Shown here: in pieces, positions 1 to 10,120 of the stretch
How the letters are laid out: each line of letters opens with the position of its first letter
How positions within the stretch are numbered: the first letter of the stretch is position 1
Source: Variovorax paradoxus
GTDB lineage: Bacteria > Pseudomonadota > Gammaproteobacteria > Burkholderiales > Burkholderiaceae_C
Direction: 5' to 3'
Length of the DNA stretch: 64,000 nucleotides
Assembly: GCF_022009635.1 (NCBI RefSeq)
Contig: NZ_CP091716.1
Coordinates: forward strand, 5,725,501-5,789,500
Notes under the pieces: model-generated
The model's input: the letters and a program-made list of their open reading frames with translations, nothing else
What the model was told of the DNA's origin: nothing
Databases searched by the model: none
Made by a program: the position numbers and the translations under genes

Positions 1-1
1 G

Positions 2-184
2 GGGGGCCTCAAGTCGCGCGGCCACCCGATCGGCGCAACGGGCGTCTCGCAGCACGTGATGGCCGCCATGCAGCTCACCGGGCTGGCCGGCGACATGCAG
101 GTGGGCACGGGCAAGCCGGGCGCAGTCTTCAACATGGGCGGGGCGGCCGTCGCCAACTACCTCAGCGTGCTGGAGGCGGCGTGA
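2..184 (+). CDS. Thiolase family protein, C-terminal end (partial)
   Basis: Only the last 60 codons are inside the window. They carry the thiolase C-terminal signature GGLKSRGHPIGATG, whose His and Gly-rich loop belong to the active site, followed by a NMGGAAVANYLSVLEA-type ending. This ending is usual in acetyl-CoA acetyltransferase/SCP-x-like thiolases that work with CoA ligases. The stop overlaps the GTG start of the acyl-CoA ligase (GTGA), so the two are translationally coupled. The substrate cannot be told from this fragment. Confidence 0.85.
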   Translation, partial: GGLKSRGHPIGATGVSQHVMAAMQLTGLAGDMQVGTGKPGAVFNMGGAAVANYLSVLEAA

Positions 185-1770
185 GCCAGGCCCACGCGGC
201 GAACCTGTCGGTGCTGCTGTCTCAGACGGCGGCATTGTTTGCGCAGCGCCCCGGCCTGATCCTCGAGGAGCGCAGCTGGACCTGGCGCGAGATCGACGAG
301 CGCGTCGACGCGCTGGTGCAGGCGTTGCACTCGCTGGGCATGCGGCCGGGCCACAAGTTGCTGGTGCAGTCGCGCAACAACCTCGCGCTGTTCGAAAGCT
401 GCTGGGCCGCGTTCCGGCTGGGCGCGGTCTGGGTGCCGGTGAACTTCAGGCTCACACCGCCGGAAGTGGCCTACCTGGGCAGCGCGAGCGAAGCCACGGT
501 GATGCTGGCCGAAGACTGCTTCGCGGCGCATGTGGATGCGGTGCGCGGCGCCAGCACGCACCTTGCGCAGGTCGTGACCATCGGCACGCCGCGCGCCGGC
601 GAGCATGGCTACGAAGCGCTGCTGGCCGCCCATGCCGGCGCGCCCAAGGCAGTGGCCGATGTCGAGGCCGATACGCCGGCCTGGTACTTCTACACCTCGG
701 GCACCACCGGCAAGCCCAAGGCGGCCGTGCTCACGCACGGGCAGCTGGCCTTCGTGGTCACCAACCACCTGGCCGACCTGATTCCCGGCACCACTGAAAA
801 AGACTGCTCCATCGCCGTGGCGCCGCTGCCGCACGGCGCGGGCATCCATGCGCTGCTGAACGTGGCGCGCGGCGCGGCCACGGTGCTGCCGCCTTCGGAC
901 CGGCTGGAGCCGCGCAGCTTCTGGGCGCTGGTCGAGCGGCACCGCGTGAGCAACGTGTTCACGGTGCCGACCATCGTCAAGATGCTGGTGGAAGACGCCT
1001 CGGTCGACGAGTTCGACCACCGCTCGCTGCGCTACCTGATCTACGCAGGCGCGCCGATGTACCGCGCCGACCAGAAGCGCGCGCTGCAGAAGCTGGGGCC
1101 GGTGCTGGTGCAGTACTTCGGCCTGGGCGAGGTGACCGGCTGCATCACCGTGCTGCCGCCGTCGATGCACTCGCCCGACGATGCGGACGCCAACGCGCAC
1201 GTCGGTTCGTGCGGCCGGCCGCGCACCGGCATGGAGGTGGCCATCCTCGACGCACAGATGCAGCGCCTGCCCACAGGCGAGGTGGGCGAGATCTGCTGCC
1301 GCGGCCCGGCCGTGTTCGCAGGCTACTTCGACAACCCTGAGGCCACCGCCAAGGCGCTGCGCGGCGGCTGGTTCCACACCGGTGACCTGGGGCGCATGGA
1401 CGCGCAGGGGCTGCTCTACATCACCGGCCGCGAGTCGGACATGTACATCTCGGGCGGCTCCAACGTCTATCCGCGCGAGGTGGAAGAGATCCTGCTGACC
1501 CACCCCGCGGTGCGCGAGGCCGCCGTGCTGGGCGTGCCCGACGCCAAGTGGGGCGAGGTGGGCGTGGCCGTGCTGGTGTGCGGGCAGGACGCGCCGACGC
1601 CCGAGGACATCCTGGCCCACCTGGACGGACGCTGCGCCCGATACCGCTGGCCGCGGCATGTCTTTTTCTGGGATTCGCTGCCGAAGTCAGGCTACGGCAA
1701 GGTCACCAAGAACGAAATACGCCGGCTCCTCGCGGAGCGCGGAGAGATCGGGGAGGTCGCCACGCACTGA
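181..1770 (+). CDS. AMP-dependent acyl-CoA ligase (ANL superfamily)
   Basis: A 529-residue adenylate-forming ligase that would activate a carboxylic acid to its CoA thioester with ATP. Visible motifs: the phosphate loop YTSGTTGKPK at about 171-180, the A5-like YFGLGEVTG near 311, the hinge GRESDMYISGGSNVYPREVE from about 416, and the catalytic lysine in GYGKVTKNE (about K507). The GTG start overlaps the thiolase stop. With the thiolase upstream and a TRAP transporter downstream it probably serves catabolism of an imported organic acid. Chain length or aromatic preference is not visible. Confidence 0.9.
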   Translation: MSQAHAANLSVLLSQTAALFAQRPGLILEERSWTWREIDERVDALVQALHSLGMRPGHKLLVQSRNNLALFESCWAAFRLGAVWVPVNFRLTPPEVAYLGSASEATVMLAEDCFAAHVDAVRGASTHLAQVVTIGTPRAGEHGYEALLAAHAGAPKAVADVEADTPAWYFYTSGTTGKPKAAVLTHGQLAFVVTNHLADLIPGTTEKDCSIAVAPLPHGAGIHALLNVARGAATVLPPSDRLEPRSFWALVERHRVSNVFTVPTIVKMLVEDASVDEFDHRSLRYLIYAGAPMYRADQKRALQKLGPVLVQYFGLGEVTGCITVLPPSMHSPDDADANAHVGSCGRPRTGMEVAILDAQMQRLPTGEVGEICCRGPAVFAGYFDNPEATAKALRGGWFHTGDLGRMDAQGLLYITGRESDMYISGGSNVYPREVEEILLTHPAVREAAVLGVPDAKWGEVGVAVLVCGQDAPTPEDILAHLDGRCARYRWPRHVFFWDSLPKSGYGKVTKNEIRRLLAERGEIGEVATH

Positions 1771-1831
1771 ACCAAGCCCTCCTTTTCCCCGGACGATCGA
1801 ATTCAACACAACTACGACATAGAGACAAAGA

Positions 1832-2845
1832 ATGAACATCAACCGCCGTACCGTCCTGCGCACCGCAGCCGCCGCTTCCACCCTCGCGCTCCCGCTGCGC
1901 CAGGCCCTGGCCCAGAAGAACGCGTTCAACTACAAGTACGCCAACAACCTGCCCGTCTCGCACCCGATGAACCTGCGGGCCAAGGAGATGGCCGACGCGA
2001 TTCGCGCCGAGACCAACGGCCAGGTCGACATCCAGATTTTTCCGAACAACCAGCTGGGCTCCGACACCGACGTGCTGAGCCAGCTGCGCTCGGGCGGGGT
2101 GGAGTTCTTCACGCTGTCGGGGCTGATTCTGTCGACGCTGGTGCCTTCGGCTTCCATCAGCGGCGTGGGCTTCGCGTTCCCCGACTACGCCAGCGTGTGG
2201 AAGGCGATGGACGGCGACCTGGGCAGCCACATCCGCACGCAGATCGCCAAGGCCAACATCGTGGCCATGGACAAGATCTGGGACAACGGCTTCCGGCAGA
2301 TCACCTCGTCGAGCAAGCCCATTGCATCGCCGGCCGACCTGAAGGGCTTCAAGATCCGCGTGCCGGTGTCGCCGCTGTGGACGTCGATGTTCAAGGCTCT
2401 GGAAGCCTCCCCCACCTCGATCAACTTCGCCGAGGTGTATTCGGCGCTGCAGACCAAGATCGTCGACGGGCAGGAGAACCCGCTGGCCATCATCTCCACC
2501 GCCAAGCTGTACGAGGTGCAGAAATATTGCTCCATGAGCAACCACATGTGGGACGGCTTCTGGTTCCTGGCCAACCGCCGCGCCTGGGACAAGATGCCGG
2601 CCGACCTGCAGGCCATTGTGGCGAAGCACATCAACGCCGCCGGCATGCGGGAGCGCGCCGACGTGGCCGAACTCAACGCCAACCTGCAGAAGGAGCTGAG
2701 CGCCAAGGGCATGCAGATCAACCAGCCCGACCCCGCCGCCTTCCGCGACCAGCTGCGCAAGGCCGGCTTCTACGCCGAGTGGAAGTCGAAGTACGGCGAT
2801 GAAGCCTGGGCACTCCTGGAACGCAGCACGGGCAAGCTGGCATGA
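1832..2845 (+). CDS. dctP: TRAP transporter substrate-binding protein, DctP family
   Basis: A 337-residue periplasmic solute receptor. It begins with a twin-arginine-like export signal (NRRTVLRT followed by an alanine-rich stretch ending near LAQ, about residue 28). The body has typical DctP features: an early YKYANN strand, GGVEFFTLSG, and the DLKGFKIRVP ligand-contact region around 170. The purine-rich stretch GAGACAAAGA precedes the ATG. Its stop overlaps the permease start by 4 bp. The ligand is probably the acid handled by the upstream ligase and thiolase; this is inference from order alone. Confidence 0.92.
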   Translation: MNINRRTVLRTAAAASTLALPLRQALAQKNAFNYKYANNLPVSHPMNLRAKEMADAIRAETNGQVDIQIFPNNQLGSDTDVLSQLRSGGVEFFTLSGLILSTLVPSASISGVGFAFPDYASVWKAMDGDLGSHIRTQIAKANIVAMDKIWDNGFRQITSSSKPIASPADLKGFKIRVPVSPLWTSMFKALEASPTSINFAEVYSALQTKIVDGQENPLAIISTAKLYEVQKYCSMSNHMWDGFWFLANRRAWDKMPADLQAIVAKHINAAGMRERADVAELNANLQKELSAKGMQINQPDPAAFRDQLRKAGFYAEWKSKYGDEAWALLERSTGKLA

Positions 2846-4782
2846 GCGCGCCGCGCCCGGCGGCGCGGCCGCCTGAGCCCCCGACGGGCGGCGCGAGCGG
2901 CAACGCCCCGCCCGTGAGCTCGCACGGCCACGGCGATGCGGCCAACGAGGCGAACCCGGCGTCCTTCACCTCGCGCACGGAACATGTGCTCGGCGTGCTG
3001 GTCGACGGCCTGGCCGCCGCGCTGGTGCTGGCCGACGTGGCCGTGCTGCTGGCCGGCGTGGTCGCGCGCTTCGTGCTGCACCAGCCGCTGATCTGGTCGG
3101 ACGAGCTGGCCTCCATGCTCTTCATCTGGCTGGCGATGCTGGGCGCCGTGGTCGCCCTGCGGCGCGGCGAGCACATGCGCATGACCGCGATGGTGTCCAA
3201 GCTGCCGCCGCAGCGCCGCCGGCTTGCGGAGGCGATCGCGCTGTATGCCGCGCTGGCCTTCCTGGCGATGGTGGCGTGGCCGGCCTGGGAGTACGCGTCG
3301 GAAGAACGCTTCATCACCACGCCCGCGCTCGACATCTCCAACGCCTGGCGCGCCGCGGCGCTGCCCGTGGGCGTGGTGCTGATGGGCATGTTCGCGGTGC
3401 TGCGGCTGTTTCGCGACTTCGACTGGAAGACATCGACCAAGGCCTTTGCCGTGGTCGTCACGCTGATCCTCGCCTTCACGCTGGGGCGCGCGGTGTTCGA
3501 GGACCTGGGCCGGCTAAACCTGCTGGTCTTCTTCGTCGGCGTGGTGCTGGCCTGCGTGCTCTGCGGCATTCCCATCGCGTTCGCGTTCGGCCTGGGCACC
3601 TTCGGCTATCTGGCGCTGACAACCGACACCGCGCTGCCGGTGATCATCGGGCGCATGGACGAGGGCATGTCGCACCTCATCCTGCTGGCGGTGCCGTTGT
3701 TCGTGTTTCTCGGGCTGCTGATCGAGATGACGGGCATGGCGAAGGCGATGGTCGCTTTCCTGGCCAGCCTGCTGGGGCATGTGAAGGGCGGCCTGTCTTA
3801 TGTGCTGGTCGGCGCGATGTACCTGGTGTCGGGCATCTCGGGCTCGAAGGCGGCGGACATGGCGGCCATTGCGCCCGCGCTGTTTCCGGAGATGAAGAAG
3901 CGCGGCGCCGACGAAGGCGAGCTGGTGGCGCTGCTCGCGGCCACCGGCGCACAGACGGAAACCGTGCCGCCCAGCCTGGTGCTCATCACCATCGGCTCGG
4001 TCACGGGCGTGTCGATCGCGGCGCTGTTCACGGGCGGGCTGCTGCCGGCGGTGATCCTGGGGCTGATGCTGTGCGTGGTGGTGTTCATGCGCAACCGCCA
4101 TGAAGACCTCAGCCAGGTCGCGCGCCCGCCGTGGAAACAGGTGATGCGGCTGGCCCTGGTGGCGCTGCCGGCGCTGGCGCTGCCCTTCGTCATCCGTGCC
4201 GCCGTGGTCGAGGGCGTGGCGACGGCGACGGAGGTGTCGACCATCGGCATCGTCTACGCGGTGGTGGCGGGGCTGGTGGTGTACCGGCAGTTCGACTGGC
4301 GGCGGCTCGGGCCGATGCTGGTGGCCACGGCGTCGCTCTCGGGCGCGATCCTGCTGATCATCGGCACGGCAACGGCCATGGCCTGGGGGCTGACGCAATC
4401 GGGCTTCTCGCGCTGGCTGGCCGAAGCCATGGCCAGCCTGCCGGGCGGCGCGCCGATGTTCCTGGCGGTGTCGCTGGTCACCTTCGTGGTGCTGGGTTCG
4501 GTGCTGGAGGGCATACCGGCCATCGTGCTGTTCGGACCGCTGCTGTTTCCCATCGCGCGCCAATTGGGCATCCACGAGGTGCACTACGCCATGGTGGTGG
4601 TGCTGTCGATGGGGCTGGGCCTGTTCGCGCCGCCGCTGGGCGTGGGCTACTACGCCGCCTGCGCCATCGGGCGGGTGCGGCCGGACGCGGGCATCCGGCC
4701 CATCGTCGGCTACATGCTGGCCCTGCTGGTCGGCACCATCGCGGTGGCGGCCATTCCGTGGCTGTCGATCGGGTTCCTCTGA
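2842..4782 (+). CDS. dctM: TRAP transporter fused permease (DctQ-DctM)
   Basis: A 646-residue membrane protein joining both TRAP permease subunits in one chain. The first ~200 residues are DctQ-like, with four helices and the LIWSDELASMLFIW segment. The rest is the many-helix DctM channel, with the GSKAADMAAIAP and GATGAQTET-like regions. The N-terminal ~45 residues are a Pro/Gly/Ala-rich hydrophilic extension. It would couple Na+ or H+ entry to import of the ligand bound by the DctP partner. The ATGA overlap with dctP indicates coupled translation. Confidence 0.9.
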   Translation: MSAPRPAARPPEPPTGGASGNAPPVSSHGHGDAANEANPASFTSRTEHVLGVLVDGLAAALVLADVAVLLAGVVARFVLHQPLIWSDELASMLFIWLAMLGAVVALRRGEHMRMTAMVSKLPPQRRRLAEAIALYAALAFLAMVAWPAWEYASEERFITTPALDISNAWRAAALPVGVVLMGMFAVLRLFRDFDWKTSTKAFAVVVTLILAFTLGRAVFEDLGRLNLLVFFVGVVLACVLCGIPIAFAFGLGTFGYLALTTDTALPVIIGRMDEGMSHLILLAVPLFVFLGLLIEMTGMAKAMVAFLASLLGHVKGGLSYVLVGAMYLVSGISGSKAADMAAIAPALFPEMKKRGADEGELVALLAATGAQTETVPPSLVLITIGSVTGVSIAALFTGGLLPAVILGLMLCVVVFMRNRHEDLSQVARPPWKQVMRLALVALPALALPFVIRAAVVEGVATATEVSTIGIVYAVVAGLVVYRQFDWRRLGPMLVATASLSGAILLIIGTATAMAWGLTQSGFSRWLAEAMASLPGGAPMFLAVSLVTFVVLGSVLEGIPAIVLFGPLLFPIARQLGIHEVHYAMVVVLSMGLGLFAPPLGVGYYAACAIGRVRPDAGIRPIVGYMLALLVGTIAVAAIPWLSIGFL

Positions 4783-4804
4783 TTCGAGGCCCGGCCGGGA
4801 TTGC

Positions 4805-5491
4805 TCAGGCGAGCTTTCCGGCCGGCGCCGGCGGGAACCAGCGCGGCAGGTGCGGCACCGCGTCGTGCAGCGACTCGAGCACATGGAACGCCTGGCCGGT
4901 GATCGCCTCGGGCGGATGCTTGAGATCGGGCACCACCACGACCCGCAGGCCCGCCGCGAGCGCCGACCTGGCGCCGTTCTCGCTGTCCTCGAAGGCGATG
5001 CAGTCTGCCGGCGCCACGCCCAGCCGCTCGGCCGCGAGCAGGTAGAGCGCCGGATCGGGCTTGGCGCGCGTCACCTCGTCGCCGCCCGCGAAGGCCGAGA
5101 AATGGTGCAGCAGGCCCAGGCTGCCGAGGCAGGCCTCGATCTGCCGGCGCGTGGACGACGAGGCCACGGCGCAGCGGATGCCCCGCTCGCGCAGGGCGCT
5201 CAGGAATTCGGCCGCGCCGGGCTTGATGGGAAAGAGCGGCGCGCCATCCGCGCGCTCGAGCTGCAGATACCGGCGCACGTGCTCGATGGCGTGGCGGTAG
5301 GCCTCGGGACCGCCCAGCAGCGACGCGAGGATCTGCTCGGACTCCACGGTGGACAGCCCCACGACCTGCAGGTACTGGCTGTGCGAAAGCTCGATGTCGA
5401 GCGTGCGGGCGGCCTCGATCCAGGCGGCCATGATGGGGCGCTCCGAATCGATGAGCAGCCCGTCCATGTCAAAAATTGCGGCGGCGAACAT
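4805..5491 (-). CDS. HAD-superfamily phosphatase, beta-phosphoglucomutase-like
   Basis: A 228-residue cytoplasmic HAD hydrolase. It has motif I AIFDMDGLLIDSE at the N-terminus (nucleophile Asp), motif II VASSS, a KPDP motif III and FEDSENGARSA motif IV. The subfamily usually dephosphorylates small sugar phosphates or related metabolites; the substrate is unknown. I start it at 5491 because AGGA lies 9 bases upstream. An in-frame ATG at 5500 would leave no ribosome site, since it abuts the T-run of the preceding terminator. It converges with the TRAP permease. Confidence 0.85.
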   Translation of the reverse strand: MFAAAIFDMDGLLIDSERPIMAAWIEAARTLDIELSHSQYLQVVGLSTVESEQILASLLGGPEAYRHAIEHVRRYLQLERADGAPLFPIKPGAAEFLSALRERGIRCAVASSSTRRQIEACLGSLGLLHHFSAFAGGDEVTRAKPDPALYLLAAERLGVAPADCIAFEDSENGARSALAAGLRVVVVPDLKHPPEAITGQAFHVLESLHDAVPHLPRWFPPAPAGKLA

Positions 5492-5507
5492 GCGAGGCAT
5501 CCTAATG

Positions 5508-5532
5508 AAAAAGGGGCCGAACCGGCCCCTTT
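5508..5532 (-). terminator. Rho-independent terminator of the MHS transporter gene
   Basis: A perfect 10-bp stem (AAAGGGGCCG / CGGCCCCTTT, loop AAC) followed on the minus strand by a run of T. It lies 43 bp past the MHS transporter stop and ends about 15 bp before the HAD phosphatase start. The phosphatase is therefore expressed by read-through or from a start site inside the hairpin. Confidence 0.85.
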
Positions 5533-5574
5533 GGAAGAAACAACCGCTGCATGCGCTGCGGCTTGGCGGCTTCG

Positions 5575-6912
5575 TCAGTCGCGTGCCAACGCCCGGTTCA
5601 GGCCCAGCGCGGCCAGCGTGGCGACAGCGCCCGACAGCAGGTACACGCTCACGTAGGCCAGGCCGAAGTGCGCCGACAGGCCCAGCGCGACCAGCGGTGC
5701 GAAGGCGGCGCCGATCAGCCAGGCCACGTCCGCCGTCAGGGCGGCGCCGACGTAGCGGTACTTGGGCGCGAAGTTCGAGGTCACGGCGCCGGCAGCCTGG
5801 CCGTACGACAGGCCCAGGATCACGAAGCCCACCAGGATGAAGATGTCCTGGCCGATGCGGCCGCCGTCGAGCAGCGTGGGGGCGAAACCGCTGAATGCGG
5901 CAATCACGGCGGCCAGGCCGCCCAGCGTGAAGCGGCGGCCGATGCGGTCGGCCAGCAGGCCCGAGGCCACGATGCCGGCGGCGCCGAGCACGGCACCGAC
6001 CATCTGCACGACCAGGAATTCGGTCACGGACTGGTCGGAGTACAGCGTGATCCACGACAGCGGGAACACGGTGATCAGGTGGAACAGCGCGTAGCTGGCC
6101 AGCGCGGCGAAGGCGCCGATCAGGATGTTCGAGCCCTGCGAGCCGACCAGTTCGGTCACGCTGGTGGGTTCGAGCTCGCGCTCTTCGAGCAGGCGCGAGT
6201 ATTCGTCGGTGGCCACCAGGCGCAGGCGGGCGAACAGCGCCACCACGTTGATCGCGAAGGCCACGTAGAAGCTGTAGCGCCAGCCCCAGTCGAGGAAGTC
6301 TTCCGACGGCAGGCTCGAATACAGGTACGCGAACAGTGCGCTGGCAATGAAGAAGCCGATGGGCGCGCCCAGCTGGCCCAGCATGGCGTACCAGCCGCGA
6401 CGGTTGGCGGGCGCGTTCAACGCGAGCAGCGAAGGCAGGCCGTCCCACGAACCGCCCAGTGCCAGGCCCTGGCCGAAGCGGAAGACCGACAGCAGCACGA
6501 TGGCCGTGAAGCCCAGGCTGGCATAGCCCGGCAGGAAGGCGATGCCGGCGGTGGAGGTGCCGAGCACGAAAAGCGCCAGAGTCAGCTTGGCTTCCCGCCC
6601 GAAACGTCGCTGGATGGCCATCGAGATGACAGTTCCGAACGGACGCGCGATGAAGGCGAACGAGAAAATCAGGAAAGAGTAGAGAACGCCTTCGAGATGT
6701 TGCTCGAACGGGAAGAAAACCGCAGGAAACACCAGCACCGAGGCGATGCCGTAGACGAAAAAGTCGAAATATTCGGAGGCGCGGCCGATGATCACGCCGA
6801 CCGCGATTTCGCCGGGGGCGATGTGCGAGTGGTCGTCACCCTGCCGGGCACCGGTTTCGGGCGAGTTCGGCAGCGGATGGGCGCCTTGCGGACTGATGCT
6901 GGACGTCGTCAT
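5575..6912 (-). CDS. MFS transporter, metabolite:H+ symporter (MHS) family
   Basis: A 445-residue transporter with about 12 membrane segments. The cytoplasmic loop motifs FARPFGT...RFGRE and ADRIGRR are the MFS A-type signatures of the MHS/citrate-proline-shikimate symporter group. The hydrophilic N-terminus (first ~30 residues) precedes IGRASEYFDFFVYG, the first helix. The ATG at 6912 is the first start after the intergenic region shared with cyoA. The substrate is probably a carboxylate or related solute but cannot be named. A strong terminator follows the gene. Confidence 0.85.
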   Translation of the reverse strand: MTTSSISPQGAHPLPNSPETGARQGDDHSHIAPGEIAVGVIIGRASEYFDFFVYGIASVLVFPAVFFPFEQHLEGVLYSFLIFSFAFIARPFGTVISMAIQRRFGREAKLTLALFVLGTSTAGIAFLPGYASLGFTAIVLLSVFRFGQGLALGGSWDGLPSLLALNAPANRRGWYAMLGQLGAPIGFFIASALFAYLYSSLPSEDFLDWGWRYSFYVAFAINVVALFARLRLVATDEYSRLLEERELEPTSVTELVGSQGSNILIGAFAALASYALFHLITVFPLSWITLYSDQSVTEFLVVQMVGAVLGAAGIVASGLLADRIGRRFTLGGLAAVIAAFSGFAPTLLDGGRIGQDIFILVGFVILGLSYGQAAGAVTSNFAPKYRYVGAALTADVAWLIGAAFAPLVALGLSAHFGLAYVSVYLLSGAVATLAALGLNRALARD

Positions 6913-6928
6913 TGCTTCTGTAATTCGG

Positions 6929-6950
6929 GTGTCACCTGGGGAAGTGACAC
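6929..6950. promoter_or_regulatory. Inverted repeat between the MHS transporter and cyoA
   Basis: GTGTCAC and GTGACAC form a perfect 7-bp dyad separated by 8 bp. It lies 17 bp upstream of the transporter start and about 140 bp upstream of cyoA. A second, weaker dyad (GGAC-AAAAC-GTCC) lies near 6997-7009. The protein that binds is unknown. Confidence 0.4.
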
Positions 6951-7089
6951 ATAGGATCATGGACAGTCTATAGCGTCTCACCGAAACACATTTACCGCCA
7001 TAGGACAAAACGTCCAATAGGCGAAACCCGTCTTCAGGCGTAGATTGTGGGGTCTTTTTGCGTCGCCCCCGCACCTCTTTTCCCCCGGC

Positions 7090-8115
7090 ATGCACATCCT
7101 CAAGAACCTTCGCCGATCGCTCCTGCTGCTTCCCGCCGTCCTCCTGGCGGGCTGCAACACGGTGCTGATGAACCCATCCGGCGACATCGCCCATCAGCAG
7201 GGACGACTCATCGTCGTCTCCACCGTGCTGATGCTGATCATCATCATCCCGGTGATCGCCCTGACCATCTTCTTCGCCTGGCGCTACCGCCAGTCGAACA
7301 AGGAGGCCACCTACAGCCCCGACTGGGACCACTCCACCCAGCTCGAGCTGGCGATCTGGGCGGCGCCGCTGCTCATCATCATCGCGCTGGGCGCGATCAC
7401 CTGGATCAGCACCCACGTGCTCGACCCCTACCAGCCGCTGCGCCGCCTCGACGCCCAGCGCCCGATCCCCGCGGACACCAAGCCGCTGGTGGTCGAAGTG
7501 GTGGCACTCGACTGGAAGTGGCTGTTCATCTACCCCGAACAGGGCATCGCCACGGTGAACGAGCTGGCCGCCCCGGTGGACCGCCCGATCAGCTTCAAGA
7601 TCACGGCCTCCTCGGTCATGAACTCCTTCTTCATTCCCGCGCTGGCCGGCCAGATCTACGCCATGCCGGGCATGGAGACCAAGCTGCACGCGGTGATCAA
7701 CAAGCCGGGCGAGTTCGACGGCTTCTCCGCCAACTACAGCGGTGCCGGCTTCTCGGGCATGCGCTTCAAGTTCCACGGCCTGAGCGACGGCGACTTCGAC
7801 CAGTGGGTCCAGAAGGTCAAGTCCGGCAAGGACGGCGAACTCACCCGCGAGCTCTACAAGAAGCTCGAGGCCCCCAGCGAGCGCGAGCCCGTGCGCCACT
7901 ACGCCGCCGTGGATCCCGCCCTGTACGACGCCATCCTGAACCTGTGCGTGGACCGCAACAAGATGTGCATGAAGGAAATGATGGCGATCGACGCCGACGG
8001 CGGCATGGGCAAGCCCGGCGCCTTCAACGTCGCCACCAAGCAAGCCTGGCTGACCGACTCCCTCGACTCGCCCAAGCGCAAGTACGTCACCGCGATGTGC
8101 ACCACCGAAGAATAA
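7090..8115 (+). CDS. cyoA: Cytochrome bo3 ubiquinol oxidase subunit II
   Basis: A 341-residue lipoprotein subunit: signal peptide with lipobox LLAGC (acylated Cys22), two membrane helices, then a cupredoxin-fold periplasmic domain. The Cu-A ligands of cytochrome c oxidase are absent, as expected for a quinol oxidase (the region reads [11 protein letters not shown]). The start at 7090 gives a proper signal peptide; an upstream in-frame ATG at 7045 would add 15 residues before it. First gene of cyoABCD, one base before cyoB. Confidence 0.95.
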   Translation: MHILKNLRRSLLLLPAVLLAGCNTVLMNPSGDIAHQQGRLIVVSTVLMLIIIIPVIALTIFFAWRYRQSNKEATYSPDWDHSTQLELAIWAAPLLIIIALGAITWISTHVLDPYQPLRRLDAQRPIPADTKPLVVEVVALDWKWLFIYPEQGIATVNELAAPVDRPISFKITASSVMNSFFIPALAGQIYAMPGMETKLHAVINKPGEFDGFSANYSGAGFSGMRFKFHGLSDGDFDQWVQKVKSGKDGELTRELYKKLEAPSEREPVRHYAAVDPALYDAILNLCVDRNKMCMKEMMAIDADGGMGKPGAFNVATKQAWLTDSLDSPKRKYVTAMCTTEE

Positions 8116-8116
8116 G

Positions 8117-10120
8117 ATGTTGCAGAACCTAGACCTGACGAAGCTCGTCTTCGGCCGCCTCACCTGGGAGGCGATTCCCTACCACGAGCCGATCCTGCTC
8201 GCGACCTTCGCGGGCGTGGTGCTGGGCGGCATCGCCGTCCTCGGCGCACTGACCTACTTCAAGCTGTGGGGCATGCTGTGGCGCGACTGGATCACCAGCA
8301 TCGACCACAAGAAGATCGGCATCATGTACATCATCCTGGGCCTGGTGATGCTGCTGCGCGGCTTCGCCGACGCCCTGATGATGCGGGCCCAGCAGGCCAT
8401 GGCCTTCGGCGACAACGCGGGCTTCCTGCCGCCGCACCACTACGACCAGGTCTTCACCGCCCACGGCGTGATCATGATCTTCTTCGTGGCGATGCCGCTG
8501 GTCACGGGCCTCATGAACTTCGTGGTGCCGCTGCAGATCGGCGCGCGCGACGTGGCCTTCCCGTTCCTGAACAACTTCAGCTTCTGGATGACCACCTTCG
8601 GCGCCGGCCTGGTGATGGCGTCGCTGTTCGTCGGCGAGTTCGCCAAGACCGGCTGGCTGGCCTACCCGCCGCTGTCGGGCATCCTCTACAGCCCCGACGT
8701 GGGGGTCGACTACTACATATGGTCGTTGCAGATAGCGGGGGTGGGCACATTGCTGTCCGGCGTAAACCTGCTGGCGACCATCGTCAAGATGCGCGCACCC
8801 GGCATGACCATGATGAAGATGCCCGTCTTCACCTGGACCGCCCTGTGCACCAACGTTCTGATCGTCGCCGCCTTCCCGGTGCTGACCGCCGTGCTGGCCC
8901 TGCTGTCGCTCGACCGCTACGCAGGCACCAACTTCTTCACGAACGACATGGGCGGCAACGCCATGATGTACGTGAACCTGATCTGGATCTGGGGCCACCC
9001 CGAGGTGTACATCCTGATCCTGCCGGCCTTCGGCATCTTCTCGGAAGTGGTCTCCACGTTCTCCGGCAAGCGCCTGTTCGGCTACGCCTCCATGGTTTAC
9101 GCCACGGTCGTGATCACCATCCTGTCGTACCTCGTCTGGCTGCACCACTTCTTCACCATGGGCTCCGGCGCCAGCGTGAACTCGTTCTTCGGCATCACGA
9201 CGATGATCATCTCGATCCCGACAGGGGCGAAGATCTTCAACTGGCTCTTCACCATGTACCGCGGCCGCATCCGTTTCGAGCTGCCCATGATGTGGACCAT
9301 CGGCTTCATGATCACCTTCGTGATCGGCGGCATGACCGGCGTGCTGCTGGCCGTTCCCCCGGCCGACTTCGTGCTGCACAACAGCCTATTCCTGATCGCC
9401 CACTTCCACAACGTGATCATCGGCGGCGTGCTGTTCGGCATGCTGGCGGGCATCACCTACTGGTTCCCGAAGGCCTTCGGCTACAAGCTCGACCCGTTCT
9501 GGGGCAAGTGCTCGTTCTGGTTCTGGATCGTCGGCTTCTGGTTCGCCTTCATGCCGCTGTACATCCTGGGCCTGATGGGCGTGACCCGCCGCATGAGCCA
9601 CTTCCAGGACATGTCGCTGCAGATCTGGTTCCAGGTCGCCGCCTTCGGCGCCGTGCTGATCGCGCTGGGCATCGCCTCGTTCATCATCCAGCTGGTGGTG
9701 AGCTTCATCCGCCGCGAATCGCTGCGCGACACCACGGGCGACCCGTGGAACGGCCGCACGCTGGAATGGTCGACCTCGTCGCCCCCGCCGGCCTACAACT
9801 TCGCGTTCACGCCGCGCGTGCACGACAACGATGCATGGTCCGACATGAAGGCACGCGGCTACGAGCGTCCGCTGGAAGGCTTCAGCCCGATCCACATGCC
9901 CAAGAACACGGCCGCCGGCTTCATCATCGCTGCGCTGGCTGCGGTGTGCGGCTTCGCGCTGATCTGGCAGATGTGGCTCGTGGCAGGCATCGGCTTCGTC
10001 GCCATGCTCGCCGCCACGATCATCCATACCTTCAACTACAAGCGCGACTACCACATCCCCACGGAAGAAGTCGTCCGCACCGAAGACGCGCGCACGCGCC
10101 TGCTGGCTGCCAATGTCTAA
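8117..10120 (+). CDS. cyoB: Cytochrome bo3 ubiquinol oxidase subunit I
   Basis: A 667-residue catalytic subunit of the haem-copper oxidase that reduces O2 with ubiquinol and pumps protons. Visible haem/Cu-B ligand regions are TAHGVIM (low-spin haem His), [17 protein letters not shown] (Cu-B His with the Tyr crosslink), [12 protein letters not shown] and HFHNVIIGG. About 15 membrane helices. The C-terminus has the extra helices typical of CyoB. It overlaps cyoC by 8 bp. Confidence 0.97.
   Translation: MLQNLDLTKLVFGRLTWEAIPYHEPILLATFAGVVLGGIAVLGALTYFKLWGMLWRDWITSIDHKKIGIMYIILGLVMLLRGFADALMMRAQQAMAFGDNAGFLPPHHYDQVFTAHGVIMIFFVAMPLVTGLMNFVVPLQIGARDVAFPFLNNFSFWMTTFGAGLVMASLFVGEFAKTGWLAYPPLSGILYSPDVGVDYYIWSLQIAGVGTLLSGVNLLATIVKMRAPGMTMMKMPVFTWTALCTNVLIVAAFPVLTAVLALLSLDRYAGTNFFTNDMGGNAMMYVNLIWIWGHPEVYILILPAFGIFSEVVSTFSGKRLFGYASMVYATVVITILSYLVWLHHFFTMGSGASVNSFFGITTMIISIPTGAKIFNWLFTMYRGRIRFELPMMWTIGFMITFVIGGMTGVLLAVPPADFVLHNSLFLIAHFHNVIIGGVLFGMLAGITYWFPKAFGYKLDPFWGKCSFWFWIVGFWFAFMPLYILGLMGVTRRMSHFQDMSLQIWFQVAAFGAVLIALGIASFIIQLVVSFIRRESLRDTTGDPWNGRTLEWSTSSPPPAYNFAFTPRVHDNDAWSDMKARGYERPLEGFSPIHMPKNTAAGFIIAALAAVCGFALIWQMWLVAGIGFVAMLAATIIHTFNYKRDYHIPTEEVVRTEDARTRLLAANV

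Noticed and set aside
157..1659. A 500-codon minus-strand frame opposite the acyl-CoA ligase
   Set aside because: Composition (Arg/His/Ala/Gly) and lack of motifs mark it as a codon-bias shadow of the ligase.
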